From the NCBI GenBank assembly GCA_014444615.1, contig PVXE01000001.1, positions 1-64,000 on the forward strand: a DNA stretch of 64,000 nucleotides. The letters run 5' to 3'. This stretch comes from Tagaea sp. CACIAM 22H2. GTDB taxonomy: Bacteria; Pseudomonadota; Alphaproteobacteria; CACIAM-22H2. Below the pieces are notes generated by a model. It was not told the origin of the DNA, did no database searches, and saw nothing but the letters and a program-made list of their open reading frames with translations. The position numbers and the translations under genes were made by a program. Positions within the stretch are counted from its first letter, which is position 1, and the number at the start of each line of letters is the position of its first letter. Below are positions 61,794 through 64,000 of this stretch, piece after piece.

Positions 61794-62557
61794 GGCGCGA
61801 ATTGCTCTTTCAGCACGCGTTCTTCGAGATTGTGTTCGGGATCGAACAGCAGCGTCAGCCGCTTGGCGCGATCCTCGGCGACCTCGACGCGCACGACGTC
61901 GCGGATTTCGGTGTGGTCGGCGGTGGCCGAAACCGGGCGCTTATCCGCCTCCAGGATTTCGAACGCGACCTTCGCGGACGACGGCAGCAGCGCGCCGCGC
62001 CAGCGCCGCGGGCGGAAAGCGGTGATCGGCGTCAGCGCCAGAAGTTCCGCGCCCATGGGCACGATCGGCCCGTGCGCCGACAGGTTATAGGCGGTCGAGC
62101 CGGCGGGGGTGGAGACGAGCACGCCGTCGGCGATCAGCTCGTCCATGCGCACCACGCCGTCGACCAGGATGCGGATCTTGGCGGCCTGGCGCAGCTGGCG
62201 CAGCAGCGAGACTTCGTTGACCGCCAGCGCTTGCGCCTTGCGGCCGTTGGCGCGCGTTACCGTCATGCGCAGCGGGTGCAGCGTTTCGCGCGTCGCCTTG
62301 GCGATGCGCGCGGGCAAGCCCGTCAGGCGGTAATCGTTCATCAGGAAGCCGATCGATCCGCGATGCATGCCGAAGACCGGCGTGCCGCGATCCATCACAC
62401 GATGCAGCGTCTGCAGTACGAAGCCGTCGCCGCCCAGCGCCACGACGACGTCGGCGCGGTCGACATCGACATGGGCGTAGCGCCGCTTCAGCGCCGCCAA
62501 AGCATGGCGGGCTTGCGGGGTGGCCGCGGCGGCGAAGGCGAGTCGAAGGGCCGACAT
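61790..62557 (-). CDS. nadK: NAD kinase
   Basis: Protein of 255 residues, the short alphaproteobacterial form. [17 protein letters not shown] (about 36-52) carries the GGDG motif and [19 protein letters not shown] binds NAD. It makes NADP from NAD and ATP. The N-terminus [16 protein letters not shown] gives the usual start. Located 32 bases downstream of moaA on the same strand. Confidence 0.94.
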   Translation of the reverse strand: MSALRLAFAAAATPQARHALAALKRRYAHVDVDRADVVVALGGDGFVLQTLHRVMDRGTPVFGMHRGSIGFLMNDYRLTGLPARIAKATRETLHPLRMTVTRANGRKAQALAVNEVSLLRQLRQAAKIRILVDGVVRMDELIADGVLVSTPAGSTAYNLSAHGPIVPMGAELLALTPITAFRPRRWRGALLPSSAKVAFEILEADKRPVSATADHTEIRDVVRVEVAEDRAKRLTLLFDPEHNLEERVLKEQFAP

Positions 62558-62589
62558 AGGCCCCTTGTACGACGTTCCGGGGCGTGCTG

Positions 62590-63618
62590 TCAGCCGCCGG
62601 TCACGCTCATGTGCCGGGGCACGGCCGGGCCGGAATGGCGCCGGTCGATGACGAAATCGTGGCCTTTGGGCTTGCGGGCGATGGCTTCGCGGATGGCGCC
62701 GTCGAGCAACGCGTCGTCGGCCGAAGCGCGAAGGGGCCCGCGCAGATCGGCGGCATCGTCTTGCCCCAAGCACATATAGAGCGTGCCCGTGCAGGTGAGG
62801 CGCACGCGGTTGCAGCTTTCGCAAAAATTATGCGTCAGCGGCGTGATGAAGCCCAGGCGTTGACCGGTTTCCTTCACCTCGAAATAGCGCGCGGGGCCGC
62901 CGGTGCGATAGCCGGTTTCGTTCAGCGTCCAGCTTCGCTGGATGCGCGCGCGCAGCAGCGACAGCGGCAAATATTGATCGAGGCGCGCGGCGTCGCCGAT
63001 TTCGCCCATCGGCATCACTTCGATGAACACCAGATCGAAGCCTTCCTCGCCGCACCATGCGATCATGCGGTCGACTTCGTCCTCGTTCTGGCCTTTCAAT
63101 GCCACGGCGTTGATCTTGACGGAAAGCCCGGCGCGCTTGGCGGCCTGCAAGCCATCGAGCACGACGTCCAGCTTGCCCCAGCGCGTCAGCTTTTCGAACT
63201 TCGCGGGGTCGAGCGTGTCGAGCGACACGTTGATGCGTTTGACACCCGCTTCGGCCAAGCCGTCGGCATGCTTGGTCAGCTGCGAGCCGTTGGTCGTGAG
63301 CGTCAATTCCTCGAGCGCGCCGGTTTTCAGATGGCGGCCCAAACCGCGGATCAGCTGCATCACGTTGCGCCGGACCAAGGGCTCGCCGCCGGTGAGGCGC
63401 AGCTTGCGTACACCCATGCGCACGAAGGCGGAGCACAGGCGATCCATCTCCTCCAGCGACAGCATTTCCGCCTTGGGCAGAAACGTCATGTCCTCCGCCA
63501 TGCAATAGACGCAGCGGAAATCGCAGCGATCCGTGACCGACACGCGCAAATACGAAATCGCGCGGGCAAACGGGTCGATCAGCGGCGCAGAACCGGGGGG
63601 CAGGTGGTTGCCGTCCAT
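62590..63618 (-). CDS. moaA: GTP 3',8-cyclase (molybdenum cofactor biosynthesis protein A)
   Basis: Protein of 342 residues, a radical SAM enzyme. The N-terminal cluster motif is CDFRCVYC (Cys-x3-Cys-x2-Cys). The C-terminal cluster uses [11 protein letters not shown] with a third Cys 13 residues after the second. The protein ends with the essential Gly-Gly (SVTGG). It starts molybdenum cofactor synthesis from GTP. It is divergent from mobA. Confidence 0.97.
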   Translation of the reverse strand: MDGNHLPPGSAPLIDPFARAISYLRVSVTDRCDFRCVYCMAEDMTFLPKAEMLSLEEMDRLCSAFVRMGVRKLRLTGGEPLVRRNVMQLIRGLGRHLKTGALEELTLTTNGSQLTKHADGLAEAGVKRINVSLDTLDPAKFEKLTRWGKLDVVLDGLQAAKRAGLSVKINAVALKGQNEDEVDRMIAWCGEEGFDLVFIEVMPMGEIGDAARLDQYLPLSLLRARIQRSWTLNETGYRTGGPARYFEVKETGQRLGFITPLTHNFCESCNRVRLTCTGTLYMCLGQDDAADLRGPLRASADDALLDGAIREAIARKPKGHDFVIDRRHSGPAVPRHMSVTGG

Positions 63619-63624
63619 TCCCGT

Positions 63625-63653
63625 TATATACGGCCGGGAATAGGGCTTCTCAA
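63625..63653 (-). promoter_or_regulatory. Sigma-70 type promoter of moaA
   Basis: On the minus strand TTGAGA (63653-63648), a 17-base spacer and TATATA (63630-63625). The predicted start falls at or next to the moaA ATG (63618), which has no usable upstream ribosome binding site, so the mRNA may be leaderless. Confidence 0.55.
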
Positions 63654-63665
63654 GAGCCCGTCATG

Positions 63666-63679
63666 TTCGCAATTGCGAA
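63666..63679. promoter_or_regulatory. 14-bp perfect palindrome between moaA and mobA
   Basis: TTCGCAATTGCGAA lies in the 91-base gap between the divergent moaA and mobA genes, upstream of the moaA -35 element. It could be a regulator site for Moco genes; no partner is visible. Confidence 0.35.
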
Positions 63680-63709
63680 ATCGGGCCAATAAAGGTCAAT
63701 TTGATCCAG

Positions 63710-64000
63710 ATGGACCCCAATCACCCCAAAATCGCCGGCGTGGTGCTGGCCGGCGGCTTGTCCCGGCGCATGGGGGGCGGAGATAAGGCGTTGCGCGATC
63801 TGGCGGGCAAACCGATGCTGGCCCACGTACTGGATCGCGCGCGGCCGCAGGTTGGGGCGCTGGTGTTGAACGTCAACGGCGACGTGTCGCGCTTTGCCGC
63901 ATTCGGCCTGCCTTGCGTTGCCGACTCGATACCGGGCTTCGCCGGGCCTTTGGCGGGCATTCTGGCGGGACTCGACTGGGCGGCCGCGAATGCGCCGGGC
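63710..64000 (+). CDS. mobA: Molybdenum cofactor guanylyltransferase, N-terminal part
   Basis: First 97 residues; the gene runs past the window end. GVVLAGGLSRRMGGGDKAL (about 10-28) is the nucleotide-binding motif of MobA, followed by LVLNVNGD and GFAGPLAGILAGLDWA. MobA attaches GMP to molybdopterin. Divergent moaA supports the pathway assignment. Confidence 0.93.
   Translation, partial: MDPNHPKIAGVVLAGGLSRRMGGGDKALRDLAGKPMLAHVLDRARPQVGALVLNVNGDVSRFAAFGLPCVADSIPGFAGPLAGILAGLDWAAANAPG

Noticed and set aside
1..64000. CRISPR array, toxin-antitoxin, restriction or phage defence genes
   Set aside because: No regularly spaced repeats and no proteins of those families were found; the genes are metabolic or housekeeping.

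Overview
The window is a gene-dense, high-GC stretch of bacterial chromosome. The gene set points to an alphaproteobacterium, probably of the Rhodospirillales type: an F1-ATPase zeta-type DUF1476 protein, separate purS/purQ/purL genes followed by bolA and a monothiol glutaredoxin, a class II DAHP synthase, a citramalate synthase, a gph-glmU-glmS cluster, and many start/stop overlaps (ATGA, GTGA). This placement is inference from gene content. I see no insertion sequence, phage, CRISPR array or rRNA operon. One tRNA gene, tRNA-Val(CAC), is present, and no gene-free stretch exceeds 300 bases.

Layout. 1-2604: end of a glycan-type operon (methyltransferase, glycosyltransferase, two small coupled proteins). 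2607-6036: msrA, an unknown gene, tRNA-Val, and two DUF membrane/export proteins beside gph. 6140-12251: glmU-glmS, then gabD-gor. 12255-17918: DUF218 protein, class II DAHP synthase, and an NAD cluster (nicotinate phosphoribosyltransferase, UPF0114 membrane protein, NAD synthetase). 17921-23067: gltX, cysS, cimA, trmJ; cysS holds a patch of foreign-looking composition. 22997-26936: Cache-type adenylate/guanylate cyclase, rpsD with its own promoter and a structured leader, and an HxlR regulator divergent from a DODA-type dioxygenase with a 28-bp inverted repeat between them. 26993-31552 (minus): purC-purS-purQ-purL-bolA-grxD. 31640-38907: NRDE protein, zeta-type protein, DUF3293, recO-parC, mepA and an ABC-F ATPase. 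38951-45769: inositol-phosphatase family enzyme, a split and diverged AtuA-like pair, DedA, a pentapeptide-repeat protein, a 39-residue membrane protein coupled to an acyl-CoA synthetase, and an SDR.

45750-61140 reads as one catabolic region for peptides and N-acylated amino acids. The minus arm carries an AbrB-type transporter, an AstE/aspartoacylase-like deacylase, a HAD phosphatase and ArgE. The plus arm carries an M81 (MlrC-like) peptidase, two paralogous peptide-binding proteins flanking a LysR regulator, a complete DppBCDF-type transporter, an N-formylglutamate amidohydrolase and a PPK2 kinase. 61137-64000 holds a methyltransferase, NAD kinase, moaA and the start of mobA.

Most genes are intact housekeeping genes. 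The less ordinary signals are the low-GC patch inside cysS, the AtuA-like pair that has lost family motifs, the two-receptor peptide locus with a terminator-like hairpin between receptor and permease genes, the rpsD leader, the HxlR operator, and four-base stop-over-stop junctions between convergent genes.
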